Positions 49,994 through 63,324 of a DNA stretch of 64,000 nt are shown here, one piece after another (within the stretch, counting starts at the first letter, position 1; the number at the start of each line of letters is the position of its first letter). Location of the stretch: assembly GCF_030463535.1 (NCBI RefSeq), contig NC_132899.1, positions 15,719,490 through 15,783,489 of the forward strand. Direction: 5' to 3'. The notes beneath the pieces are model-generated. The model saw only the letters and a program-made list of their open reading frames with translations. It ran no database searches and had not been told where the DNA came from. The stretch comes from Salminus brasiliensis. Lineage: Eukaryota > Chordata > Actinopteri > Characiformes > Bryconidae. Position numbers and translations under genes: made by a program.

Positions 49994-51204
49994 TTTGCAA
50001 CTGGTCACAGTTCACTGACTTTATGAGCTTTATCATTTCATTTTTGACTTTTGAAGTGTTTGTCAAAAAGGGAAAAACAGCACTGACCAAACCCTAGTTG
50101 ATATGCTGAATGGGCTTGGGTGAACAGGCCTAGCCTACTCTAACCACTTCTGCTTCTAACATACATTTGTGATTGCCAATTTACATACACTCATGACGCA
50201 TGGCAATATTGGGCTTTCTGTGTTTTCTTTGAGCTGTTCTTTTTCTAGAGCACTTATTTGGGGGTTTCTGATCAACACAGAGAGAAAATTATACATACTC
50301 TAATGTTGATTATAATTTAGTGATGCTCAAAGTTTCAAAATGTCTTCCAAACTTGATAAGGCCAAGGTTTCTTAACTTCCTGTCTGCGATCAGCATTGCC
50401 TACAGCTGGTAGCATATCTGTGCCTACATAAATGTTTTTTTGATGGTACTCGCTGGATTGACCAACAGACAAACATGCCAGCTAGACAGCTGAAACTTGG
50501 ACACAATTGGGTATATCAACAGGACAATGACCCCCAAACACACATCACAGGTGGTTGTAGGAAAGCTCAACATGGCTAACAGGCTAACATTGTTATGAAA
50601 TTGTTGCATAATACTTTTCCTTAAAAGTCAACAAATGGAAGCTTAGTTATGACAAAACTATATTTTGGGAGAAGAACCACGTCCTGAACTCCTCTAGCTC
50701 TGCTGTATATACCATACAAACTCACTTCACCTTCGTGACAAACAACTTCACACCCACCTCCACCCCATTTCCTCCCTTTTTCTCCAAGATCACCTCAACT
50801 ATGGTGGGGCTTCACACACCCTTTCCTTGAAGCAACCCTGAACTCCAGCCCATAACATCCTTACATGGCATGGTATTCGCATGACCATTTTCCAACCTCT
50901 CTTGATTCCTTACTGTCTGTTTTTTTCCACAGCCTTTGAGATCTGTGTATGCGAATGAGCTCTGTTCTGACAGGCTGGCATGTATTGCACCTCACTCAAA
51001 AGGAAATCCACTCTTTATGAATTTTAAATGTGATCGGGTGTATTTTGTTTTTGCAGTTTTTATGGATCACCTGAAGGGTGAATAGTATGTTTTGAAATTA
51101 ATGAAAAAATAATAATAATAATAATTTGTTCTCAAACAGATTTCGGTGAGGCTTGGCATACCCTTCTATTACAAATATACACAATGGATAGTCATTCTGC
51201 TTCT

Positions 51205-54200
51205 GTAAAACTTTTTTTTTTATTCAGATACAGTGTACATACATGCTCAGTTCTCTGGTAAACAATTGCAACAAAGTTCTGTGATAAAATGAGAACTACA
51301 ACATTTTGAACACAAATACATTTTATGATAAAAATCAGACATTTTTTCCTCATTGCAATCTGTACATTAAAAGAAACTGCATCAGAAGACAAAGTTCAAA
51401 AAAAAAAAAAGAAGAAAAAAAGAAAAATTTAAGGACAGTCTGACCGAGACTATTCATTTCCAAAACACTTAGCTTCCACAATCTCCATTTAGACAAAAGG
51501 TCACACTTGACATCAATACAGTTGATAACTTAATACACTCAAAACATCTGGTGTAAGTAGCAGGTTTTTAATACATGTTTAAATGTCTTTCTTTGTAGGT
51601 GTGCACACATGCACACGTGTGTGTGTGTGTACTGTATATCAAAGCATGCAGGTGTTGCAGACTAACTATTATGGCAGTCTTGAAAAACTAACCCCCGTAT
51701 TTTGAATATGAACCTTTTTTTTTCTTTTAGGTGTGAATAAACATGACAGAGGCCTGCGTTCCTGTCCAGTTAGGTTAGCTTCCAAACGACTATTCAGTGC
51801 TAAACCTTTTATCAAAAACTTCCTGTGGTAATGAGTAAATAGCGTTTATCTGGACAGGATGAAATGGAACAAACCAAAATTACAAGTTCCCGACCAACTG
51901 CCTGAAATGTTCACCTTGCACATATCCCTCCAGCCTCTGTAGTCACTGCCCATGCATCACTTGACCCCTACACTAACACAATGCCAGACAAAGTCCCAGT
52001 ATATAGCATTATATACTTTAACACACTGCATGCGTTCAGTTCAGGTTCACGTACCAGAGACACAAGGGCCCCCTCCCTCCCTTTCAGGTCTAATAAAACA
52101 GTATAAAGTTTCACAATTGTTTTTTTCCCCCCACACACTTCTTTTTGCTTCAACGTCTTTTTTTGTTTGACCACAAACAAATGGGAGGACTACAATGGGG
52201 AAACGGAAAATCTCAAATAAAAAAAGAACTATAGTTAGTGCTCCAAAAGTCTTTTAAACTTAATAATTGCTTTAAATATAGTTTAAAGTTACCATGATTA
52301 GGTTTTTTTTGTTTGTTTTTTTTACATGGACTAAAGTAAACTGCACGAACTGCAGTAACTTCACATTTCTACATGACCTTGCTGTGTGTGTACATACCTC
52401 CATGGAGGTCAGACAATGAAAGACATGGACATACTTAAAGTGCAAGTGAGTACAACATTAAGGGCACAAACGAAATGTTTCCTCAGGACAAATGTTAAAG
52501 GAAAAAGAAATTGCAGTGGCACAAAGGCAATCTAAAAAGCTAAGCATGTACAGTATTGGAAACAACAGAGCAACCAAGGGCCACTGTAGGGTATTTCTTA
52601 GTTATGACAAAAAAATCTTTTATGAAAATGAAGGACTAGCTTCTTGGCCCAATAATAAGCCTAATAAGGATTGTCAATGACATAACATCACTGGCATTGT
52701 AATTTAGTCCAAGATTAGGCTTAATCCATGTCCAGGAAACCTGGCTCTAGGAGAATCCTAGAAGAACCTAGAAATGGTTAGACATAGTAACAGAGTACAA
52801 AGAAACACAACTAGACTTTCTGTCCAAATAGAAGAGAAGAGGCAAGTAACATACGGGACATAATGAACCAAGCTTAAGAGCTTAAAATAACCCCACCAAC
52901 TTAGAGAACTTGATTTGAGAAATCCAAATTTAAAGGCTTACAAATGGAGCACATTTTAGGAATCATTTTCCCTGTTTCTCATCATAAAGAGTGAATGTCC
53001 TTGGAAACAGAGGCAAAAATAAGGGACAAATTCCCAACACAAATGCAAGAACGCAAGTACACAACATTTAAAAGTAGTTAAGACAAAACAAAAGGTTACT
53101 CTGACAATGTATATGATTCGGTCAACTGAGAGTTGCTTTTAAATGGACATGAACAACAACGTAATAACCAACACCAAGTCATGCCATTATCCAAACTATG
53201 ATACTGAACAAGAAATGTAGGTCTAAATACTGTCAACACATGTCCAAGCACAATGTGTGTTAGCAGATTAGCAGGTTCTAGGGTTTCACAACTTTACAAG
53301 TGGGAGATGTCCTTAATAATCTACTCTTGACTGACTAACTCTTAAAACATTGAGGGCAATTAATTTAGTGTAAAAGGGGACTAAGCACTGGCCCTGATGT
53401 CAAAATGTCATTGAATTTAGCACAGTTTACCTGAAGTAATACAGTTTATTTTGACATGAGGGCAAGCATCTCAATCCATGTAAAATAGAGCCCTTAACAT
53501 TCAACACTATTCCACTATAACTTATATACCTATGAGATAGAAACAGTTAAATAGCCAAAATATGATGTTTGTGTTCAGGGAGCAGTATCATGAGATAAGA
53601 GAACCACTGCGGTTCCTGCCTCACCCTTAAAGCATGTGGGCATCTCCTTGATCAACAGTCTCATGGAGCTCTTATATGATATGCTAAAGAACTTATGCAC
53701 TTCTCTAAAGTGAAACAAATATTCTTGAGAGAGAAAGTGAAGTAAGACCATGGAAGTCTCCCATTTTCCAGTCACATTTCTAAACAGCTGGAGGGAGAAC
53801 ACAACACAAAAATTCACATATCAGTGACCAGGCGCTGGACAAATATACCAGGAGCATGGGACAATTCTTAACCTTTCGCAGTCAAATAGAGTATGTTTTC
53901 TAGCTGAACAAAAATGACTGCTATGGTACAGACATTAACAATTACATGACTTGCATTCAGCCTTTTTGTAATACATGTATTTGTAATATTAATAATCCTT
54001 ACATGCCCCAAAATTGCACATTTCTATAGTGTAGTGTTTGAATGTGTGAATGCCATAGTAACAAGAACAACAAAAGAATTTCCACAGGATGACGTGCATC
54101 ATCCTGACTGAATGAGAAATGAGAGACGTCTTTCGATCCATAGCGGTAAAAGTGGGTGGGATGACCAACCGGGAAACTGTCTGTGTCCTCCCTTCCCCTC

Positions 54201-55023
54201 CAGTTATTCCTGGGCCAGCTCCAGGAGGGTAGACAGTCTTAAAGAGATAGACACACTACAAACTGGAGACAAAATGCTGCATGTTCAGAGGCCGCCTTCT
54301 ATGCGCCGGCTATCTTGCGCTGTACTGTGCATTATGCCACACCAGGCGTGGTAGACGAGCGATGCTGCTGATGTTCACTCACTAGCTCGCTCACTCACGC
54401 ACTCAAATAACACAGTGAGTTAATGTGCTTGTTATGAGAAGTGGAGTAAGGGGTGGGGGGACAAAACAGTTTTGTCTACTTTCGCGCCCCTGGAAGTCCT
54501 GAGGAGATTTCAGTGGTGTAGACGCAGCCTAGCTGAGCAGGGCAACAGGAGTTCCTTGAAACTAGCATGCCGGCAACAAAGTAAGTTATGATGATAATGA
54601 TCAGAACAGGAAACTGATTATGACCAAGTTCCGAGGCAACGTAGATGATTAAGGTTATAGTGACAGATAAACCTCGTAAACCTTACGTTAACACCTCCCT
54701 AGCCGTCACTGTCACTGGCAGTCTTGCATCGCAACAGATTATCTGGATTATAACCTGTTTAGCATTTTTGATTAGTTGATAACAGCAGTGATGGTTTTTG
54801 ATGGTGCTGGATGGGCGATGTTGCAGCACTGCAGGGAGGGGGGGGTTGAAGACCCCCCACTGTGGAAAGGCACAAGGGAGGAGGGTGAAAGAAAGGAAGG
54901 CATGTCAGGGCATGTGAGCTGATGGACCTGGAGTGAGCTGTATGGTGGAGGAGGGAGAGGAGTGGAGAGGAATGGAATGGAGGGGAGTGTGAGATGTGTG
55001 TCAGCACAGCTAAGAAGGTCTCC
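51205..55023 (-). other. kctd2: Probable long 3'UTR of kctd2
   Basis: Beyond the kctd2 stop codon there are 3.8 kb with no coding frame and no obvious transposon, which is unusual for this window. A minus-strand AATAAA lies at 51219-51224, next to an A/T run. Continuous low-repeat sequence ending in a hexamer suggests one long untranslated region. Inference only. Confidence 0.45.
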
Positions 55024-58000
55024 TCACATCCGGGAACCTCTCTCCTGAAGGATCTGTAACACAGGGGACAACCAAACGATTGAAACCTTGCTAGACGCCA
55101 CCACATCGAGCATAATGCAGAATGCTAATAGATTACTGAGCAAGTGTGGCTGAATAAACCTGAGCATGCAGCTATTTTTGGTTCAGAAAGTAGAATGGGG
55201 GAAAAAAACTACTTCCCCAAGGACCTTTGCATTCAGACATGCCTGAAACTTAGCAAGAGGTTGCATTACAGTGATCACAGATAAGAACCTAAAAGACCTT
55301 GTGCCCTGATGTAGTGATCATAGTCCAGGGACAACACAGACATTTAAATGGGTCTTTGAAAAGTCTATTCATGTAGGTTCAAATATCATCTGCCATGATC
55401 AACACTAGACTGTAAAAGCTTTGAATTGCTAACATTACACAGTTCATATTTGAGCTTGCTCTCACCTTAGCCTTCTCAGTTGGTTCAATAACAATCCCAT
55501 TAGTAGAGTTGTTGAGCTCTCTGGAAACCACACACAGGAACTCGGCCTGGTCCTCATTGCCATAGTTGTAGGAGGATCCAATGCTTATGAGCTAGAAAGG
55601 TAAGTTAGTTGAGTCAGCCTCATATCGCTTCTCTTCTTATAACAACTACTCTAACCCAAAATAGGTGGTCAACATGCACATACAGAGGCTGGATGTCATA
55701 CATTCCTTTTCTTTTTAGACAAAGTCAAGTGGAACATGTACAGACTTGCAATCAGGAGGGAAAACCACAGTAACAGTAGAATAAGTAGCAATCCATGTTG
55801 GATCAGACTAAATGAGTAGATGACAAATCACCTATTCAGGCATTTTTTTTAAATCATGCACAATTCACCTATGCTAAAAATTACATCCAGATATGTTCAT
55901 TGACATGTCAGTTCTAAAACACGGAGGCAAAAAAATCTCCATTGACAAAGAAAGGCAAGTAATCCTGCATAGAATAACAAAAAACATGCGCTCACCTGTT
56001 CAAACTTCCATCCATCAGACATTGTGGAGACCATTTGAGTGAGCTCTTCTTCCTGACACTGGAGCACACGATACACATGCTTCACAGGGCCCTGCAAAGA
56101 CAAAAACCCAATGATGTCTGTCTGTGTGTGTGTGTGTCCCTCTCTCCCTGTTTCAATTTAAATTATGTGATACACAAGAGAAAGAGATATGTGCTATACT
56201 AATGATATAGTATCTGTCCAAATGTTTGTGGACACCCCTTGTAATGTATGCATTCAGCTACTTTAAGTTGCACCCACTGCTGACACAGATGTGCAAATGC
56301 ACGCACACAGCTTGTCTAGTGTCTGCAAATAAGTACTCCTAATAGAATGGGACTTTCTGGAGCAGATAAACATGAACCTATTGGCACCATGTCTAATGCC
56401 AGGCGTGGGCTAGAGGAGTGTAAAGTCCTCATTCAGCATTTAGCTGTGGAGTAGTGGAACAGTGTTCTCTGAAATGATGGTGCTCCATCAAGTACTTTTG
56501 GGAGGAGTTAAGGATGAGGTGGGGTGGTGATCATCCTACATCCTGACCTCGCTAACGCGCCTGCCGCTGTATGCAATCAAATCCTCAGAATAACTGATCG
56601 CCACATTTAGGCAAAAGCCATCTCTAGACAGTAGAGACAGTTACTCCAACAAAAGCAGGATACGCCCATGTGAATACTCTTGATTCAGGAAGACACAATG
56701 AATAAGCAGGTGTTACTTTATCCATATAGTGATGCACATGTAAAGAAAAAAAAAAGATAATTACACTGAACAACAACATATTAGGATGGATTACATGAAA
56801 GAAGTAAGGAAAAGAACACTTACAGACTAGCTATATGCTTACAACATGATTACACAGTTTAGATAATCTGCTGGCTGCTGTGCCATTGCTATTTTGCAAT
56901 GGTTGCATTAGCTAATACATTTTTTAAACCACAATCTAGAGAAATGTGGATTAAAAACCATATAGCTCACCTAATTTACATGTATGCATTGTAATTTTAG
57001 AACATGTACCAATTAGTTAACTTAATTTACTATAAACCTAAAAGAAAGTGCATCTTGTTTTCCTGTTTTTGGAGTTAAGACTGCAATCTGTATCACTAAC
57101 TGAAAGTCTAATTATGTGACTCAATCAATTTCGAAGCTACTCTGCCAAAAACCAAGCGCACAAAGTGCTTTATTTCCTGCTTTATTCCCACCTGGGACGT
57201 CCTGTTCTCATTGTCTCGTATCCTCTCCTTCACCAGCCTCACCAGTGATGCAATGTTGTAAAATTCAGCTTCCTCAAGAACTCCTGTAAAAACCAAACAA
57301 ATCACAGCTGTAACACATTTACAAAGCATGTTGCAACATGTTTCATTCTGGTGCTTTTGCATTTATTCACAACTGCCCATGTTGCCCAAGGTTTAAAAAC
57401 ATTAGTTCACTGCAGCTCTAAGAATAGTGAGTCAGTATATTGTAGGTCCATATTTCCTGCAATAGTGAATTAATTAGCTGTGGCTTAGATTCTGCATTGG
57501 AGATCATGTTTCAGAGGAATAGAGCTGAACTCCAAAGTAGTTCAAGTCTTACACCATATAATTTTGAGTTATGACACACACCATGCTTTGGACACATACT
57601 GTTCCTAAGAGAAAGATGTACCATTCCTGTAGCTGTTACGTATGCTGTGGGGACACGGTGTCCCAGTAATAATGTTCTTACAGAAAGAGGTGCTTCTAAA
57701 AGCAACCACATTACTACTGTTATTATGATGGATCAAAGACAGAACATCCAGAGCATCTCACCCTCTTCAGCAAGGTTCTTGTTGATGATCAGCTTCCCAT
57801 GCCTTAGATAATTCAAGATAGGTCCAAAGTATGTGGGGTCCCTATCAATCAAATAAGCTCCTGTATCATCCTGCACAGAAAGACAGTAATAGGTTGTGAT
57901 TGATTGGGAAAAGGCCATGAATCCAATCACTATTCCACATTAATAACATTCACCCCTCTGTCCCACCCAACTCAACTACAGGATTCTCAACAGTTAACTA

Positions 58001-59442
58001 TAACTAAACTGTCTTGAAGAAACCAGGTATTCATCAGGTAATTACGGTCATTTTACTGCACACCATTTCTCTACAAACAAAACTCCAAAACCAGAACAAA
58101 CATGCATGAGACTGGAGAAAGTCAAGCAGCACTCGTTTCACTTCAGATCTGAACAAAATCCATATGTTTCTACCCATCCTTACACTGTGAGAAGATAAAC
58201 TATGGGTCTAATAATGTGTGTAGGATCAAGAAACCATCAAGAGGCTGCTGCCTGACCACCCCAGAGGTCAGATCACAGTAATATCGAATGGGTTTGGGAC
58301 TGTTCAGGTGGTGATATCCAGAAAGACTGAACTCTGGAGTTGTGAAAAACATCCCTTCAGATTTTTTTTTAAATAACTGAAGACAAATGGAGGACACACT
58401 CATAATTTTGATATTATATTTAGTTATTGAGGCTTCTCATTTCCTGTTGAATATATTATGTCACTGTCACACCAAAACATTGTGTCTCTCAAATGCCAAC
58501 TTTACAGGAGAAGGAAAATCTTCATATTTTATTTCATGTCATTAAGTATTTGTGTTCATCACCACTTTCTGTCACAATATAACAGAGATCCAAGATTTTT
58601 GTGTGAAGGTGATATTTTCAGCTCTGTCTGATGCTGAATGTGTGTATGATCTTATCTACACAATAAAAGTACCCTCTGCACAGCTTGGTGCTGCTTTACC
58701 CCTTCCTGGGTTTTGATCGAGCACATGTAGCTAAGTATCTGCCTCTGAGAATCTCCCCAGCTGCTGGAATGTATACCTTGGGTGTGAGGAGGGTAAATCC
58801 TCTGTGGATCTGTTCACATTGGTTAGTCTAGTTCTAGTAATATGATCCATGAGAGTAAACTGTAAGACAGTTGTGTTTGCCACATTTTGGACGCATGGAT
58901 TAAAAAGCTGCGCACTTGCTTTTAGACCAGAAGTTCCCTATTTCAGTCCTCTTGACCCCACATTATACAGATGATTACCTTTAACTTCTCTGTCTGATTC
59001 ACTAAACGACTGACGGGCCAGCTCGTTTTATGCTAGGTCTAAGTGTCAGGATAGGGAACCACTGTTTTAAACTGCAACTCCAACTCGAAACACATTAACC
59101 CACCTTATCTGAATCAAGGTCTGGGTCCTCCTGACATAACCGATACAGAAAGGATTTTGGTTCCCTGCACAGGGTCTGTTTCGTAGTGATGAAGTAAGTT
59201 CCCCCGACGTTCAGCCGGACCCACCGGGAGCCCGGTTTCTCCACAGCTTCTGAAGGGGAACTCGGGCTGCTCTTCATGGGGAAGCCGAACACGGCTCTGG
59301 AGCCGGACACTCCGGGACTGGACAAGCCGCTGCGATGCGGAAGCACCAGGGTGGGCGAGGGCAGCCTCACGCTAACCGAGCCGCGGTGCTCGCTCTGCTC
59401 CATTATACCAGTCGCGTTCGCCTCAATGTGTAACTCAGCCAT
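55024..59442 (-). CDS. kctd2: BTB/POZ domain protein KCTD2, cullin-3 adaptor
   Basis: Six exons, 59442-59104, 57870-57762, 57283-57192, 56091-55996, 55591-55466 and 55053-55024, join in phase to exactly 263 aa, the human KCTD2 length. The product is a BTB-domain adaptor that assembles as an oligomer and recruits substrates to cullin-3 ubiquitin ligases. The variable Ser/Pro-rich N-terminus (1-98) precedes the BTB domain, which begins [12 protein letters not shown] and continues over [20 protein letters not shown]. The C-terminal part ([35 protein letters not shown], ending ILQERGSRM) is almost identical to the human text. The start is the MAEL methionine, which matches the human N-terminus; an upstream in-frame ATG exists at 59493. 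The 263-aa length and N-terminus separate it from KCTD5 (about 234 aa). The 5' end is CpG-rich, as expected of a housekeeping promoter. Confidence 0.95.
56203..56733 (+). mobile_element. Miniature element, family M copy C
   Basis: Begins atagtatctgtccaaatgtt and ends ttactttatccatatagtga, an inverted match of the first dozen bases. About 530 bases, non-coding, in kctd2 intron 3. This copy has the clearest pair of ends. Confidence 0.75.
58929..59064. mobile_element. hAT-type miniature element in kctd2 intron 1
   Basis: The left agaagttccctatttcagtcct is matched in inverted orientation by aggatagggaaccactg at the right. Short, non-coding, about 40 bases from the kctd2 exon 1 donor. Confidence 0.5.
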
Positions 59443-60291
59443 ATTCTCCCGGCTCCGAGCAGTCCGTCCCAATCTGCAGGATCCTAATATCAAATTCCTG
59501 CAGTCCGCGAGCGAACTTCCCTCCGCTGGATAATTATGTAAACAGCAGCTAGCCGGCTAGCTATAGCTACCCAGCGAGCTATCCACAAACAGCCTTTCTC
59601 CTAAAGAGCTGACAGTCCGAGGAGCGCCGCCAAACCGAAGCGGATCCGGTCTAAACGCATTGACAACAGGGACGAAGACGGTACAGGATGTGAGGACCGC
59701 TGAGCCGAGAAGGCATATTTTACTCTTGGATAAAACACGGCATTTATCCGCCTTGTTTATTCAAACGACTCATGTAAGCTACAAATATTGTGGGAACTAC
59801 AGCGGAGCACTGCCGGGTCGATCGCAGCCCTACATTACATAATAAGAGCACGGAGACTGATTTACTGAACGGAGCTACTGAAGCAGACTGTCGGTTGTTT
59901 TAGCATCCAAAGTGAAATCTATAAGATTGTCAGAAATAAACTCTAGATTTTATTTACTTTATAATAGGCTCATTTATGCTTGTTGTTTGAAACACCTTTG
60001 CTAAGTATAAAAGATTACGTCAAAACAATACTAACAACTACTACTGCTACTAATAGTAAATTATATATATATATATATATATATGTATAAAATTGTGTAA
60101 TATGTAATTTTGAAAAAGTTATATATAAGGAAGGAATCGCTGTATAAGGAGTCGTTTGAATTTGATTTTAAATATCAGCATTAGCAACATTTTATATACA
60201 AATTTATTAGATTTATTTTACAGAAGCAATACACAGAAAAAAAGTATTTCTTGATTTTTATCCACATTCAGTAGTACATGCAATCTTTTAG
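59443..60291. other. kctd2 promoter and spacer to hexd
   Basis: The left 250 bases are CpG-rich (gagcgccgccaaaccgaagc near 59620) and probably hold the kctd2 promoter. The rest is AT-rich with an (AT)n run at 60062-60085. The hexd 3'UTR occupies the right end. Confidence 0.5.
60203..60217 (-). terminator. Paired poly(A) signals of hexd
   Basis: Two minus-strand AATAAA hexamers (tttatt at 60203-60208 and 60212-60217) lie about 75-90 bases past the hexd stop codon. Confidence 0.6.
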
Positions 60292-63200
60292 TTAACTGCC
60301 ACTTTGAGCAGAGTCACTATTGTACATTCCCATGTCCTCCAGAGCAGTGTAAACGTCCATCAATACATTCTGTAGTGGCTTCAGAACTGGAGTGACATGC
60401 TGCGATATCCATTCCTCCACTGTTGAGTCTGGGTATAGCAGGCCCATCTCCTGCCTGATTTCTTTCACTTTGAACTCCACAGCTTCCAGGAACCTGGAGG
60501 AAAAGGACATTTAGAAGTGGTGCGAGTTCCTGGTGTAAGATCTTATCACAGAACGGACACTATGATAAACAGATTTGATTTGAACACAATGTTGAGAGAT
60601 GTTGTGATATGTTACTGATAAGAAACGTATTTTACTATTATCTGATAATGTAACGCAAAATTGTAAAAAAGCGTACGTTTTTGCATCTTTCTGGATTTGT
60701 TCTGCAAAAAGTGGGTTGATGATCTTTTTCTCCCTGTGGTAGGGGGAGAACCAGCCTCTCACATACCTGTGAACAACATACAGTATATGAGCACTTTGAT
60801 AAAGTATAACCATTTACATTTATCCCTTTCAATCAATGAACATCATTAACACAAATACTTCAATATTTTCACCAGCATTCTCACTCAACTTACACACTGC
60901 TGTCAAAGTATCTGAGCTCTTCAGACTCCAGCATTGCTGTTAACTGTACAACGACTTCAGCTAGTTTCATCCCAGCGTACGAGCGGGAGGTTTCCTGAGG
61001 CAGTCTGGAACACGGAAATAACAACAATGCATTGAACGCATCTGCACTAAAAGCAACATCTATTAAATGCAATTTATGATTAAAAGAAAGAGCATTTATT
61101 GTCAAATGTATGTACTTAACATTGTATCCCTTCCATTAAAGCCTGTTTGCAGAAATTTAGTTAACAACATTACTCAGGCATTTTGTAATTGGGGGTAAAA
61201 CAAGCTAGTAGTTAAATTAGCGACCATGTGACATGAGGAGAGTTATGGAAAGCATTAAAACGTCACTGTCACACATAAACCTTGTATCTCCAAAATTACA
61301 ACTTTACAAAAATACTCTTAACTTTCAATAGAAGTCAATGTAAAAAAACATAATTCCATGTAACTGTGGAGCATTTCTATTGACATGAAATGTTGACACA
61401 ATGTAAACATTAACTGCCAGATTAAAATTATGTCAAAAATGAAAAATAGCAAATCAAGGAAATGTTAAAACTTAAGTAATTTATGAATATACTTAATTAA
61501 ATGCAAACCTCTTTAGAAATATATAGTCTCTACTATTTTTATTAGCTTGCACTCCAAATGTTTGTGCATTCAGGTAATTTAAGTAGTAACCACTGCTGAC
61601 ACAGTTGTGCAAATGCACAAACACAGCCTTTCTAGTCCCTGTAAAAAGAGTGTGCCAATAGAACAGTACTCTCTTGAGCAGATACACATGAAACTATGCC
61701 TAAAGCCAGGTGTGGGCTATAGGGATATAAAGCCCCCCAGTATTGAACTGTGGAGCAGTGGAACTGTGTACTCTGGAATGATGGTTGGGGCTCCATCCTA
61801 TACTTTTGGGTTGTGAGTTGAGGATGAGGTAGGGTGTTGATCATCCAACATCTTAACCTCACTTACCCTTAATTACACAGCACGCATCCAAAATCTAGTA
61901 GAAACTTTCCCTTGACAGTAGAGACAGTTACTCCAACAAAACCAGGGCTATTTTTTACATTTGAATTCGGAAGAATCAATGAATGAGCAGATGTACCAAT
62001 ACTTTTAGGGAATTAATATAGTGTGATTACCAATTAAAAACACTGCTCTTGGGGATCAGAATTAAATAAAATTAATAAATAAATGAAATTTTAGATGCTA
62101 CATTCAATTCTCATTCAATATGTATGTGGAATACCTTGCTATGTCTCCTACTTCAGTTGTGCCAGTGCCCAGAGCCTCCATCACCTTATTCTGAGCATCT
62201 TGAGTAAAGCCTCCTAACAGACAGTCATTGAAGTCAGAAGGAACACTTGTGATTTCCAATATTCTGAGTGATTAACTTATTAACCTTATTAATATCACTG
62301 TTTTTTACCATTCATACCATTTACACATTCTTCAAAATCTCTCTTTGTTTGAATCCTAGAGAATCACTCACAGTGGTGGTGAATGTAACCATAAACATAA
62401 GCTTTTTTTACTTTAATTCAGATTTACCACTGTTTCCCACTATCAACACTGACATAAGACATAACACATGTTATGTCTTTGACATGTGTAGATTCACTGG
62501 TTGTTTTGGAGAGCAGGAAAAAATTGTATTCGTGCTGTAGACTCTAGGCCCTGTGGTTGCTATCACCCACCACAATGAAGAAATTAAAGTCATTTTCCAC
62601 TGAATTTGAAACAATGTCCTCTTAAAAATGTCTTTACAAATGTTTTAACAACAAAGAGTGTCACAATGTGACAAACCGTGTAGAAGAGTCTGTAGACATG
62701 AAGCAAGAGACTGCAACCCGAGGGGCATCAGTTCACACAAGACAGACAGGTGGTCATATCTACAGTGGAAAAACGCACAAGGCAAATATGAGTACATAAT
62801 CAGCACTCAACCTCTCCATGCGCCTCTTTTTCTTTCAGAAAATCAAAACATTCTAATTAAAATACCTTTGCCATCCAGTGAGCGCAATGCCCTGTAGTTC
62901 CACATCAGGAGAAAGACCAGCTGCTACTTTTAACCACTGCAGATGGTTGTCCACGTGCCTTTGGGTGCTGGTCACACAGGTGTGTACAGTGGTGGAGCCT
63001 TTGAAAGAACTTGCAGCCCACTGCTGTGATAACCCAGCAGAGCTGTACTTCTCCATTAGCATAACTGTATACAGAGAGCAAAGTAAAGGCACCTTTTATT
63101 GTCCAAATCAACCTTCATTCATCTTTATAAAGCGGTAATGTTATCCAGCCAGTACGTGAGGGAATACTGAAATGTGCTTTTAGGTAAATCAAAAGTTCAC

Positions 63201-63324
63201 ATTTTTATAAGATTACAGTGGCTTACTGTATTCAATACAAAAGGAAACTTACTACTGTTGTCCACATCCAAAACAGGGCTGTAGTCCCAGAGCATGGGTT
63301 GCACCAGTCCAACAAGACCACTAT
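60292..63324 (-). CDS. hexd: Hexosaminidase D, C-terminal part (runs off the window)
   Basis: Seven 3' exons are visible: 63324-63253, 63064-62866, 62759-62677, 62213-62135, 61004-60894, 60766-60677 and 60493-60292. All are GT-AG and in phase, giving about 278 C-terminal codons. Human hexosaminidase D is a GH20 glycosidase found in cytosol and nucleus that removes terminal beta-N-acetylgalactosamine. Shared landmarks are [15 protein letters not shown], then [44 protein letters not shown] and VEEWISQHV. The catalytic Asp-Glu pair of GH20 enzymes lies upstream and outside the window, so activity cannot be judged. One exon uses the weak donor gtttgt (62676). The upstream exons continue beyond position 64000. 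Confidence 0.9.
61551..62028 (+). mobile_element. Miniature element, family M copy D
   Basis: Begins actccaaatgtttgtgcatt and ends around aatactttta...atatagtgtg. It shares its body with the copies at 17295, 49485 and 56203. Non-coding, in a hexd intron. The most diverged left end of the four. Confidence 0.7.

Larger units (their letters stand above)
48976..51204. other. Spacer between slc16a5 and kctd2
   Basis: No gene found. It contains an hAT-type miniature element at about 49225-49405, family M copy B at 49485-49993 and otherwise AT-rich unique-looking sequence. Confidence 0.5.

Noticed and set aside
54759-55106. 115-codon minus-strand frame rich in Pro, Ser and His
   Set aside because: Overlaps the last kctd2 exon in another frame, and its composition is that of a biased untranslated region.
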